Shown here: positions 24,319 through 32,510 of the stretch, one piece after another
Layout of the letters: each line of letters opens with the position of its first letter
Numbering within the stretch: position 1 is the first letter of the stretch
The notes under the pieces: generated by a model
Databases searched by the model: none
Seen by the model: the letters and a program-made list of their open reading frames with translations, nothing else
What the model was told of the DNA's origin: nothing
Position numbers and translations under genes: made by a program
Source: Streptomyces griseiscabiei
GTDB taxonomy: Bacteria > Actinomycetota > Actinomycetes > Streptomycetales > Streptomycetaceae
Direction of reading: 5' to 3'
DNA length: 64,000 bases
Assembly: GCF_020010925.1 (NCBI RefSeq)
Contig: NZ_JAGJBZ010000002.1
Location: 1,984,001-2,048,000 of the forward strand

Positions 24319-25562
24319 GACCACCCGTCCGATCCGCGCCGGTCCCGCAGCCGACGTGGAAGCCTCGGCGGCAGGGGCCGCGCCGCGGTGGGGCAGGCGG
24401 GTTCGCCGAGCCCCAGCAGCCGGTAGATGACCCGCCGCATGTTCCGGTGGAAGCGCCCCGGCTCCGAGGAGATACGGCCCGCGATCCGCGCGTACTCCTC
24501 CGCCGGGTACTCCGCGGCGGCATATGCGAGTTGCCGGCGCAGTGAATGGGCTGGCGACAGTGAGGGCGCCGTGCGGGCCAGTTCGGCGCCGGGTGAGCCG
24601 GGGCGGACATCGGCCTCCGGGAAACGGGTGAGCAGGATGGCGGCCCGGGTGAGGGTCGAGTACAGCGTCACGGAGCCGTGGTCGCCCAGCACCCAGTCCG
24701 CCGCGATCAGCGGGACCCTCCAGTCGGCCTGCGGCGGGACGACCAGCACCCCACGTCTGCGCAGGGCGGCGAGCCAGGCCCGGACCTGCCAGTCGCCGTG
24801 CCCGGACCAGACGTTGGGGTGCACGGTCACGGCGATCCGGTACTCCTTGCGCGGGAGTTCGGCCAGCAGCCTCGGCAACAGCGCGTCCAGCCGGTTGAAG
24901 GAGGAGCCGCGCCCCCATGTCGAGGCGACGAGGACCAGCTTCTGTCCGGGGCGCAGCCCCACGGCCTCGCGGTAGCGGGACCGCAGCGGCAGACTCGCCA
25001 CGATGCGGTCGTGGCAGGCGTCGCCGACCACCCGGGCCGCCGGCAGTGCTTCGGGGCAGGTGTGGGCCAGCAGGTCCAGATCCTCCTGGTGGGCCAGGGC
25101 CAGCACCTTCGGGACGACCGTCCCGTCGCGCGTCAGATAGTGCCGGCCCAGCCCGCCGACGGTCCTCGGCGCGCCGGGATCGCGGTCGTCGTCGAGCCGC
25201 GACAGCTTCATGTGCCCCGCCCCGTGCGGCAGCCGGATCAGCGGGGCGCGCAACCGGTCGGTGCCCTGCGCCCCCGCGGCGAGGGCCAGATCGAAGTCGG
25301 TGCGCACCGCTTCCTCCCACGGGATCACCGAACCGGCGCGGCCCGGGAGCGAGCGCTCCGCCCCCCGGTTGAACGCGTGCGGTGCCATGGTGAACGCCAC
25401 CTGGACCCGAAGGTCGGACTCCAGCAGCGACAGCAGATCCTTGAGCCGCTGTCCGTACACCTCGGTGTGGACGACGACAAGCACCTTCTTGCACCCGGTC
25501 AGGGTCAGCCACTGACCGGTCTCGACGGATACGGTCCTCTGGGGCCCGCTTACGACAGACAT
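24315..25562 (-). CDS. GT-B/CDP-glycerol glycerophosphotransferase-like protein
   Basis: About 415 aa; tandem ATGs at 25565/25562 follow GGGGGAG closely, so the exact start is uncertain. Two Rossmann-like halves are visible: KKVLVVVHTEVYGQRLKDLL near 26 and LVLVASTWGRGSSF near 210. The late GDHGSVTLYSTLTRAAIL segment resembles the nucleotide-binding end of CDP-glycerol/poly-glycerophosphate transferases and other GT-B enzymes (DxGS..Y motif). There is no membrane segment. The gene leads a two-gene operon and has an 11-bp-phased direct repeat upstream. Substrate unknown; it may instead be a non-enzymatic GT-B-fold protein. Confidence 0.6.
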   Translation of the reverse strand: MSVVSGPQRTVSVETGQWLTLTGCKKVLVVVHTEVYGQRLKDLLSLLESDLRVQVAFTMAPHAFNRGAERSLPGRAGSVIPWEEAVRTDFDLALAAGAQGTDRLRAPLIRLPHGAGHMKLSRLDDDRDPGAPRTVGGLGRHYLTRDGTVVPKVLALAHQEDLDLLAHTCPEALPAARVVGDACHDRIVASLPLRSRYREAVGLRPGQKLVLVASTWGRGSSFNRLDALLPRLLAELPRKEYRIAVTVHPNVWSGHGDWQVRAWLAALRRRGVLVVPPQADWRVPLIAADWVLGDHGSVTLYSTLTRAAILLTRFPEADVRPGSPGAELARTAPSLSPAHSLRRQLAYAAAEYPAEEYARIAGRISSEPGRFHRNMRRVIYRLLGLGEPACPTAARPLPPRLPRRLRDRRGSDGWS

Positions 25563-25634
25563 CATCTCCCCCGACGTTGCCTCCGTTGACCTACGGGCCG
25601 TTCGGCCCCGGTCCTGTGGGGGAGAGCTGCCCGC

Positions 25635-25677
25635 ACCCTCGGTCCGAACGCTTGACCGACCCTTGACGAAACCTTGC
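25635..25677 (-). promoter_or_regulatory. SARP-box-like direct repeats and -10 element
   Basis: On the minus strand, TCAAGGG (25666-25660) and TCAAGCG (25655-25649) are spaced by 11 bp, with a weaker third unit GCAAGGT one step further upstream. TCAAGCG differs by one base from the DnrI-type SARP heptamer TCGAGCG. Exactly 8 bp after the last heptamer lies GAGGGT (25640-25635), matching the usual SARP-box-to--10 spacing. PhoP boxes also use 11-bp units, so this is an alternative reading. Confidence 0.45.
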
Positions 25678-25701
25678 AGGGCGGCACGGGCGCATCACGT
25701 A

Positions 25702-25738
25702 CGCGTCCCCGGACACCTCGTCGGTGCCCGGGGACGCG
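25702..25738 (-). terminator. Terminator of the MHS transporter gene
   Basis: CGCGTCCCCGG (25702-25712) pairs perfectly with CCGGGGACGCG (25728-25738); after one mismatch CACC/GGTG extends the stem to about 16 bp around a 5-nt loop. It lies 20 bp past the transporter stop on the minus strand. Confidence 0.75.
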
Positions 25739-25758
25739 GGGCGGAACCCGGTCACGGC

Positions 25759-27099
25759 TCAGGCCGCGACCCGCTCCCGGTCGTTCCCCTCGTTCGGGGC
25801 GCGGGTGCCCAGGAGTTCGGTGGGGATCCTGTGGGTCTCGCGGGCGGTGAGGGCGGCGATGACCGGCGGGACGCACAGGGCCGTGGTGAAGAGGGCCACG
25901 GCGAACCAGTCGTCGCCGTCCGGGCCGGCGATCTGCGCGGCGAAGGTGACGGCGAAACCGGCGACGGCGAAGCCGATCTGGGTGCCGATGGCCATACCGG
26001 AGAGCCGGACCCGGGTGGAGAACATCTCGCCGTAGAAGGAGGGCCAGATGCCGTTGGCGGCGCTGTAGACGACACCGAAGGTGACGATGCCGAGGACCAG
26101 GACCAGCGGGTAGGCGCCGGTGGAGATCGCCCACAGGTAGACGAACATCATCACCGCGCTGCCGGCCGCGCCGATCAGGAAGACGGGGCGGCGGCCGATG
26201 CGGTCGGAGAGCGTGGCCCACAGCGGGATCGCGGCGAGGGCGACCAGGTTGGCGAGCGCGCCCACCCACAGCATGGAGGAGCGGGACAGGCCGACCGACT
26301 CGCTCGTGCCGTACGCCAGCGCCCAGACCGTGAAGATCGTGGAGACGGAGGCGACCAGCGCGCCCGCGATCACCCGGAGCACGTCCGCCCAGTGCTCGCG
26401 CATCAGGACCGCCAGCGGCAGCTTGGCGACGCCCTCGGACTCGGTCTGCTGGGTGAAGGCCGGGGTCTCGTCCAGCGTGCGGCGGATGACATAGCCGACG
26501 ACGGCGACCGCGATGCTCATCCAGAACGGGACCCGCCAGCCCCAGGACAGCAGCTGGTCCTCGGGGAGCGCGGCGATCGGGATGAAGACCAGGGTGGCGA
26601 GCAGCTGCCCGCCCTGGGTGCCGCTGAGGGTGAAGCTGGTGAAGAAGCCGCGCCGGTCCGACGGCGCGTGTTCCAGCGTCATGGAGTTGGCGCTCGCCTG
26701 CTCACCGGCCGCCGAGATGCCCTGGAGGACCCGGCAGAGCACCAGCAGGACCGGGGCGAGGGTGCCGACCTGGTCGCGGGTGGGCAGACAGCCGATCAGG
26801 AACGTCGACACGCCCATCAGGATCAGCGTGAAGACCATGATCTTCTTACGGCCCACACGGTCGCCGTAGTGGCCGAGGATCAGCGCGCCGATCGGCCGTG
26901 CCGCGTACGCGACACCGAACGTGGCCAGCGAGAGGAGCGTCGCGGTGGCCGGGTCGGACTCGTCGAAGAAGACCGTCGGGAAGATCAGGGCGGCGGCGCT
27001 GCCGTAGATGAAGAAGTCGTAGTACTCCAGGGCGCTGCCGATCCAGGCGGCCGTGGCGGCCTTTTTGGGCTGGCCGGGAGGTGCGGCGGGGACGGACAC
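25759..27099 (-). CDS. MHS-family (metabolite:H+ symporter) transporter, ShiA-like
   Basis: 446 aa. GTG 27099 is chosen because GAAGGAG lies 7 nt upstream; the longer frame reaches into the leader. Twelve TM helices are predicted. The opening WIGSALEYYDFFIYGSAAAL is the diagnostic start of the MHS branch of MFS, which includes shikimate (ShiA), proline and dicarboxylate symporters. The loop RPIGALILGHYGDRVGRKK is the MFS motif A. Context (TetR, shikimate dehydrogenase, dehydroshikimate dehydratase) points to shikimate, quinate or dehydroshikimate uptake. Confidence 0.85.
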   Translation of the reverse strand: MSVPAAPPGQPKKAATAAWIGSALEYYDFFIYGSAAALIFPTVFFDESDPATATLLSLATFGVAYAARPIGALILGHYGDRVGRKKIMVFTLILMGVSTFLIGCLPTRDQVGTLAPVLLVLCRVLQGISAAGEQASANSMTLEHAPSDRRGFFTSFTLSGTQGGQLLATLVFIPIAALPEDQLLSWGWRVPFWMSIAVAVVGYVIRRTLDETPAFTQQTESEGVAKLPLAVLMREHWADVLRVIAGALVASVSTIFTVWALAYGTSESVGLSRSSMLWVGALANLVALAAIPLWATLSDRIGRRPVFLIGAAGSAVMMFVYLWAISTGAYPLVLVLGIVTFGVVYSAANGIWPSFYGEMFSTRVRLSGMAIGTQIGFAVAGFAVTFAAQIAGPDGDDWFAVALFTTALCVPPVIAALTARETHRIPTELLGTRAPNEGNDRERVAA

Positions 27100-27235
27100 G
27101 GCGTGCTCCTTCGAGGGATCTCCACCATGAGAGGGGAGTGAAGCGGAGGAAGGCAAGGCAGGGCGAGGCAGGTCACAGCGGGGGGAGAGCCGGTCCCCGG
27201 GGGTGAGGGGACGGCCATGCCGGGCGCTACCCGGC

Positions 27236-27262
27236 TTAATTAACGCACTGGATAGTTAGTAG
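27236..27262 (-). promoter_or_regulatory. Probable TetR operator half-sites before the transporter
   Basis: TTAACGCACTGG (27240-27251) matches 9 of 12 bases of the left half-site CTAACGTACTAG seen in the TetR/aroE divergent region, and TTAGT follows at 27256-27260. It lies about 140 bp upstream of the transporter start, in an AT-richer patch. This suggests that the same TetR controls the transporter. Confidence 0.35.
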
Positions 27263-27343
27263 CGTTTGGCTACGGATGTTGCGCCGACGTTTCCCGGGTG
27301 TCAAGAGGTCCCGCCGAAGGATTTCCTCGTGGAGCGTGCGGGC

Positions 27344-28009
27344 TCAGTCCGCCGCGCGGTCCGCCGTCAGATAGGCGATCACCATGTCGCCGAGCATCTG
27401 GCGGTAGTGGTCGCGCCGTCCGGTGTCGATCAGGTCGCGGCCGAAGAGCACGCCGAAGGTGTGCCGGTTGGCGACCCGGAAGAAGCAGAAGGCGCTGATC
27501 ATCGCGTGCAGGTCGACGGCGTCGACATCGGCCGTGAACAGGCCCGACTTCTGGCCCGACTCCAGGATCCGGCGGATCACGTCCAGCGCGGGCGAGCCGA
27601 TCGTGGCGAGCATCTCGGAGGAGGCGATGTGCTCGGCCTCGTGGATGTTCTCGATGCTCACCAGACGGATGAAGTCGGGGTGTGCCTCATGGTGGTCGAA
27701 CGTCACCTCGGCGAGCCGGCGGATGGCCGCGACCGGGTCCAGGTGCTCGACGTCCAGGTCCTGCTCCTGCTGCCGGATCACGGAGTACGCCCGCTCCAGC
27801 ACGGCGGTGAACAGCTGCTCCTTGCCGCCGAAGTAGTAGTAGATCATCCGCTTCGTGGTGCGGGTCCGGGCGGCGATCTCGTCGACCCGGGCCCCGGCGA
27901 ACCCGCTGCGGGCGAACTCCTTGGTCGCGACGTCGAGGATCTCGGCCTTGGTGCGGGCGGCGTCACGGATGCGCCCGTTCGGTCGTGCCGGTTCTTCGAC
28001 GCTGGTCAT
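27344..28009 (-). CDS. TetR-family regulator of the shikimate gene set
   Basis: 221 aa. ATG 28009 follows GAAGGAACGCG. The HTH is clear: VDEIAARTRTTKRMIYYYFGGKEQLF at about 39-64. The C-terminal domain contains HEAHPDFIRLVSIENIHEA, seen in PsrA/AcrR-like TetR proteins of aromatic catabolism. It is divergent from the shikimate dehydrogenase gene, with a palindromic operator between them, and lies beside the transporter gene. Confidence 0.88.
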   Translation of the reverse strand: MTSVEEPARPNGRIRDAARTKAEILDVATKEFARSGFAGARVDEIAARTRTTKRMIYYYFGGKEQLFTAVLERAYSVIRQQEQDLDVEHLDPVAAIRRLAEVTFDHHEAHPDFIRLVSIENIHEAEHIASSEMLATIGSPALDVIRRILESGQKSGLFTADVDAVDLHAMISAFCFFRVANRHTFGVLFGRDLIDTGRRDHYRQMLGDMVIAYLTADRAAD

Positions 28010-28104
28010 CGCGTTCCTTCGGGCAAGGGGCCAGTGTCCGCGATTGTAGAAGCCCGCACCGGACGAGCCGGCAGGGCTTCCCATGTCCGCCCCCGGCTGC
28101 TATG

Positions 28105-28130
28105 ACTAACGTACTAGTTCGTACATTAGT
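28105..28130. promoter_or_regulatory. Palindromic TetR operator in the tetR/aroE divergent promoter
   Basis: ACTAACGTAC (28105-28114) and GTACATTAGT (28121-28130) are inverted copies with a single mismatch, separated by 6 bp. It is 23 bp before the shikimate dehydrogenase start and 96 bp from the regulator start. Confidence 0.7.
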
Positions 28131-28152
28131 GAGCCGCTCAGGAGGCCCCGCC

Positions 28153-29052
28153 GTGCCCCAGGTCTCGACCCCCCTCTCTTCGCGGGACTCGTATCTCGTC
28201 GGTCTCATCGGCTCCGGAATCGGACCCTCGCTCAGCCCCGCCCTGCACGAGCGGGAGGCCGACCGGCAGGGACTGCGCTATCTGTACCGGCTGATCGACA
28301 TCGACGAGCTGGGGGTCGGGCCCGAGGCGGTCGGCGATCTCGTACGCGCCGCCCGTGACCTGGGCTTCGACGGGCTGAACATCACCCACCCGTGCAAGCA
28401 GCTCGTCATCGAGCACCTCGACGGGCTCGCCCCGCAGGCCGCCGCGCTCGGCGCCGTCAACACGGTCGTCTTCGAGGACGGCCGCGCCGTCGGCCACAAC
28501 ACGGACGTCACCGGCTTCGCCGCCTCCTTCGCCCGCGGTCTGCCCGACGCCCGGCTGGAGAAGGTGGTGCAGCTGGGCGCCGGGGGCGCGGGGGCGGCCG
28601 TCGCCCACGCCACGCTCACCCTCGGCGCGGAGCATGTCACCGTCGTCGACGCGATGCCCGACCGGGCGACCGACCTCGCCACCTCCCTCAACCGCCACTT
28701 CGGGCCGGGCCGCGCCGCGGCGGCGACGCCGGACGCGCTGCCGGTGCTGCTGGGGGCGGCCGACGGGGTCGTCCACGCGACGCCGACCGGGATGGCGGCG
28801 CACCCCGGGCTGCCGTTCGCCGCGGAGCTGCTGCATCCCGGGCTGTGGGTGGCGGAGGTGGTGTACCGGCCGTTGGAGACCGGGTTGCTGCGGGTCGCGC
28901 GGGAGGTTGGCTGCGCCACGCTGGACGGGGGAGGGATGGCTGTCTTCCAGGCGGTGGACGCGTTTCGGTTGTTCACGGGGCGTGAGCCGGACGCGACGCG
29001 GATGTTGGCGGACATCGGTGAGTTGGCCGGGGTCGCGGGGGCCCGTAACTGA
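28153..29052 (+). CDS. aroE: Shikimate/quinate dehydrogenase (AroE family)
   Basis: 299 aa. GTG 28153 follows AGGAGG with 7-nt spacing. Conserved AroE features: SLSPALHE substrate loop near 30, NITHPCK with the catalytic Lys near 78, NTDVTGF with the catalytic Asp near 116, and the nucleotide fold LGAGGAGAAVAHA near 140. It oxidises shikimate (or quinate) to the 3-dehydro acid, or the reverse. Its neighbours (transporter, dehydroshikimate dehydratase) and dedicated TetR indicate a catabolic rather than aromatic-biosynthetic role; the housekeeping aroE is expected elsewhere. Confidence 0.85.
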   Translation: MPQVSTPLSSRDSYLVGLIGSGIGPSLSPALHEREADRQGLRYLYRLIDIDELGVGPEAVGDLVRAARDLGFDGLNITHPCKQLVIEHLDGLAPQAAALGAVNTVVFEDGRAVGHNTDVTGFAASFARGLPDARLEKVVQLGAGGAGAAVAHATLTLGAEHVTVVDAMPDRATDLATSLNRHFGPGRAAAATPDALPVLLGAADGVVHATPTGMAAHPGLPFAAELLHPGLWVAEVVYRPLETGLLRVAREVGCATLDGGGMAVFQAVDAFRLFTGREPDATRMLADIGELAGVAGARN

Positions 29053-29115
29053 GCGCCGCGGTGGTCGGTCCGGTGCGTCGGCTGCGGGTCCGTCGTGGTT
29101 GATCGCGCAGTTCCC

Positions 29116-29136
29116 CGCGCCCCTCGAAGGGGCGCG
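29116..29136. repeat. Short GC hairpin of a common Streptomyces intergenic type
   Basis: CGCGCCCCT (29116-29124) and AGGGGCGCG (29128-29136) flank a 3-nt loop, preceded by GCGCAGTTCCC. I recall this 'cgcagttccccgcgcccct' sequence as frequent between Streptomyces genes. It may attenuate or stabilise the transcript between the two shikimate genes. Confidence 0.55.
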
Positions 29137-29159
29137 ACCCTGCTTCAAGGAGTCACCCC

Positions 29160-30950
29160 ATGCGTACGTCCATCGCCACCGTCTCCCTCAGCGGGTCTCT
29201 CACCGAGAAGCTGTCCGCCGCCGCGCGGGCCGGGTTCGACGGGGTGGAGATCTTCGAGAACGACCTGCTGGCCAGTCCGCTCACGCCCGAGGAGATCAGG
29301 GCCCGCTGCGCGGATCTCGGGCTGAGCATCGATCTGTATCAGCCGATGCGGGACATCGAGGCCGTGCCGGCGGAGGTGTTCGAGGGGAATCTGCGACGGG
29401 CCCGGCACAAGTTCGAGCTGATGGGACGGCTCGGCTGCGACACCGTGCTGGTCTGCTCCAGCGTGCATCCGCTCGCCGAGGACGACGACGCGCTCGCCGC
29501 CTACCATCTGCGGCAACTGGCAGCCCTGGCGCAGGAGTTCGGTGTCCGGGTCGCCTACGAGGCGCTCGCGTGGGGGCGGCACGTCAGCACGTACGACCAC
29601 GCCTGGCGGATCGTGGAGGCGGCCGACCATCCGGCGCTCGGGACCTGTCTGGACAGCTTCCACATCCTGGCCCGGGGCTCCGACCCCAAGGGCATCGAGG
29701 ACATCCCCGGCGAGAAGATCTTCTTCCTGCAGCTCGCCGACGCGCCGCTGATGGCGATGGACGTGCTCCAGTGGAGCCGGCACTACCGCTGCTTCCCCGG
29801 GCAGGGCGGCTTCGATGTCACCGGGCTGGTGAAGCACGTCATGACGGCCGGATACGACGGACCGCTGTCGCTGGAGGTCTTCAACGACGTCTTCCGCCAG
29901 TCCGAGGCCGGCCCCACCGCCGTGGACGCGCACCGCTCGCTGCTGATGCTCCAGGAGGCGGCCGGGATCGCCGCGCTGCCGGAGCGGGTGGTGCCCACCG
30001 GGGTCGCCTTCGCCGAACTGGTCACGCCCGACGCCGAACCGGTCGGCGCGCTGCTCGGCGCCCTCGGCTTCGCCCGCACCGCCCGGCACCGCAGCAAGCC
30101 GGTGGACCTGTGGTCGCAGGGCGAGGCCCGGGTGCTGGTCAACACCGGCCCGGCCGCCCGGCGCGACGGCACCCGGCTCGCCGCGATCGGACTGGAGTCA
30201 CCGGACCCGGCCGGCGCCGCCCGCCGCGCCGAGGCCCTGCTCGCGCCCGTGCTGCCGCGCCGCCGGGCCGCCGAGGACGCGCCCCTGGACGCGGTCGCCG
30301 CGCCCGACGGCACCGAACTCTTCTTCTGCGCGACCGATCGCCCCGAACTCCCCAGCTGGACAGCGGACTTCCGGCCGGTGGCGCACACCGGGGCCGGAAG
30401 CCACGTCCGGCGCGTCGACCACCTCGCGCTCACCCAGCCCTGGCACCAGTTCGACGAGGCGGCCCTCTTCCACCGGACGGTGCTCGGCCTGCACGCCCGC
30501 GACAGCGTCGATGTCGCCGACCCCTACGGCCTCTTCCGCAGCCGGCCGGTGACCAGCGAGGACGGCGGTGTCCGGATCGCGCTCAGCGTCGGCCCCGCCC
30601 CGACCGACACCCCCGCCCGCGCCCAGCACATCGCCTTCACCACGGACGACGTCGTCGCCGCGGCCCGCGCCGTCCGCGCGGCCGGGGGCCGGCTGCTGGC
30701 CGTCCCCGCGAACTACTACGACGACCTTGCCGCCCGGTTCGAGTTCGCCGACGGCGAGCTGGAGACCTACCGCGCACTCGGCATCCTCTACGACCGCGAC
30801 CCGGACGGCGAGTTCCGGCACTGCTACACCGAGACCGTCGGCCGGGTCTTCTTCGAACTCGTCCAGCGCGACGGCGGGTACAAGGGCTACGGCGCGCAGA
30901 ACGCGCCTGTGCGGCTCGCCGCCCAGCATGTCCAACAGCCGGGCAGGTGA
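29160..30950 (+). CDS. 3-Dehydroshikimate dehydratase fused to an HPPD-like VOC domain (QsuB/QuiC1 type)
   Basis: 596 aa, ATG with AAGGAG upstream. Residues 1-270 are a sugar-phosphate-isomerase/epimerase TIM barrel (GFDGVEIFENDLL, AYEALAWGRHVSTYDHAW, LDSFHILARG). From about 290 two vicinal-oxygen-chelate repeats follow, like 4-hydroxyphenylpyruvate dioxygenase, retaining the metal triad His (RRVDHLAL), His (AQHIAFTTDD) and Glu (GRVFFELVQRDGG). In the QsuB/QuiC1 family the barrel dehydrates 3-dehydroshikimate to protocatechuate. It therefore completes shikimate to dehydroshikimate to protocatechuate with the upstream dehydrogenase; protocatechuate ring-cleavage genes are not in the window. 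Confidence 0.9.
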   Translation: MRTSIATVSLSGSLTEKLSAAARAGFDGVEIFENDLLASPLTPEEIRARCADLGLSIDLYQPMRDIEAVPAEVFEGNLRRARHKFELMGRLGCDTVLVCSSVHPLAEDDDALAAYHLRQLAALAQEFGVRVAYEALAWGRHVSTYDHAWRIVEAADHPALGTCLDSFHILARGSDPKGIEDIPGEKIFFLQLADAPLMAMDVLQWSRHYRCFPGQGGFDVTGLVKHVMTAGYDGPLSLEVFNDVFRQSEAGPTAVDAHRSLLMLQEAAGIAALPERVVPTGVAFAELVTPDAEPVGALLGALGFARTARHRSKPVDLWSQGEARVLVNTGPAARRDGTRLAAIGLESPDPAGAARRAEALLAPVLPRRRAAEDAPLDAVAAPDGTELFFCATDRPELPSWTADFRPVAHTGAGSHVRRVDHLALTQPWHQFDEAALFHRTVLGLHARDSVDVADPYGLFRSRPVTSEDGGVRIALSVGPAPTDTPARAQHIAFTTDDVVAAARAVRAAGGRLLAVPANYYDDLAARFEFADGELETYRALGILYDRDPDGEFRHCYTETVGRVFFELVQRDGGYKGYGAQNAPVRLAAQHVQQPGR

Positions 30951-30956
30951 CACAGG

Positions 30957-32435
30957 TTACTGGCGACTGACTGTGCGCGTCACACCGGTGACGACCGTCG
31001 TCGCCAGGATCCAGCCGGTGATGACGAGCACGTACGACAGCCACTGCGACCAGTCGTCGGGCGCGTACGCCCGCTCCTGTCCGAAGTCGATGATCGGGAG
31101 GAGCAGGTCGAGGGTGTAGAAGACCGCGTTGAATCGCGGTGCCTCGTCCGCCTTGAGAGGGCTGGGCGGGTGCACCGCGTACGCCACCGAGCCCACCGCC
31201 ATCAGCGACAGCAGCCAGACGGCCGCGCGCAAGGGGCGGAAGCCGTAGCCGACGGTGGCGTCCTGGACATGGCCCCACACCTGCCCGTACCAGGGGAGCG
31301 TGGCGCGGTGGCGTCGCTGTTTGGCGAGTTGGACGCGCCGGGCGGCGTCGTCGTCGCCGATGCGGCGATACGCGGCGGTCAACTGCTCGTACCCATACGG
31401 CACATAGCCGTCGCCGTCCTGGTCCAGCATCGGAAGTCGCCGCTCGGCGGGCTCGTGCGGGGTGAGCGCGGTGTAGGTGAGATCGCTGAGGTAGACCTGG
31501 CGCGGCAGCTTCTCCGGTGCGACCGTCAGGATGTCGATCTGGGCACGTCGCAGGTTCAGCGCGCCCTCGATGCGATCACCCCCGACCAGCCAGAGTTCAC
31601 CGATGGTGCAACTACTCGCCCGCAGCGCCGTGTCGCCGGGATGGGACAACTGGGCGTGCATCAGGTCGAGACGACCCGCTATGCGCGAACCACGTAGCTC
31701 GACCCGGCCCTTCACGCGTACGCACCGTGCCCGTACATGGGCTTCCACCGTGAGGTTCTGCGCGTCCAACGCGGTGCCACCGGGCCTGTTGAACTCGGCG
31801 TCCTGCAGATTGATCCGTCCGGCGACGGAGGCGCCGGTGAGCCGCACCTGCCCGTGTGCCCGCATCTCCGGCGCCCAGATGTCGTCCCCGACGGTGGCCT
31901 GGTTGAGCTGGAGCACCGGTTCGTCGGCGACCTGCCCGAGGAACTCGGCCCTTTCCATGAAGAGCGCCCCGGAGATCTGGATGCCATGGAGCCGCACCGG
32001 CCCCCGGAACCGGCACTCCGTCAACCGCAGCCCGCCGTCGACCTTCATGCGGGCCGAACGCATGCCGGGCAGCGCGGACTTGGTCAGATTGAGGTAAGTG
32101 AACTGCGCGCCCGAGAAGTCGGGGACCTCGTCGAAGTGGCACGCGCTCAGTCGGACGACGCTGTCCACCGTCGCGTACTTCAGATCCAGTCTGCCGGTGA
32201 TCCGCGCGCCCTCGATCTTGAGGGCCGCGACCTCACCCTCCTCCCGGGGAGCGGTGAGCAGCAACGCCCGCAGCACCCGGGCCCGTACGGTCCGCTCCGG
32301 GCCCCAGCCTGCGCCGTCCGCCGCGGACCCGTCCCCGCCGGACCCGGATTCCCCGGCCGCGAAGTCCACCGCCGCGCCGAGCGGAAAGGCGTCCCACACC
32401 CGCCGCTCGGCCGCCGTCAGATCGTTGATCATCAT
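30957..32435 (-). CDS. Beta-helix-like repeat protein with C-terminal membrane anchor
   Basis: About 492 aa; starts at 32450 (GTG), 32435 or 32432 (ATG) are all possible and none has a clear ribosome site. Roughly residues 60-330 consist of degenerate ~20-residue repeats of the form 'I-x-G-x-L-x-L' (ITGRLDLKYA, VDGGLRLTECRF, VAGRINLQDAEF, IAGRLDLMHAQL, IEGALNLRRAQI), consistent with a beta-solenoid. A charged helical segment (YRRIGDDDAARRVQLAKQRRHRATLPWYGQVW) and two or three TM helices near the C-terminus follow. Streptomyces homologues are often labelled 'membrane-associated oxidoreductase', but I see no cofactor motif. It converges on the dehydroshikimate dehydratase gene with a 6-bp gap. 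Function unknown. Confidence 0.75.
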   Translation of the reverse strand: MMINDLTAAERRVWDAFPLGAAVDFAAGESGSGGDGSAADGAGWGPERTVRARVLRALLLTAPREEGEVAALKIEGARITGRLDLKYATVDSVVRLSACHFDEVPDFSGAQFTYLNLTKSALPGMRSARMKVDGGLRLTECRFRGPVRLHGIQISGALFMERAEFLGQVADEPVLQLNQATVGDDIWAPEMRAHGQVRLTGASVAGRINLQDAEFNRPGGTALDAQNLTVEAHVRARCVRVKGRVELRGSRIAGRLDLMHAQLSHPGDTALRASSCTIGELWLVGGDRIEGALNLRRAQIDILTVAPEKLPRQVYLSDLTYTALTPHEPAERRLPMLDQDGDGYVPYGYEQLTAAYRRIGDDDAARRVQLAKQRRHRATLPWYGQVWGHVQDATVGYGFRPLRAAVWLLSLMAVGSVAYAVHPPSPLKADEAPRFNAVFYTLDLLLPIIDFGQERAYAPDDWSQWLSYVLVITGWILATTVVTGVTRTVSRQ

Positions 32436-32510
32436 CACCGGGAATCTCACCCGCGATGCCTGTACCTGTCAACCACGCCTCGGACAGGCCCTGGTAGGCG
32501 CAAACACCCC

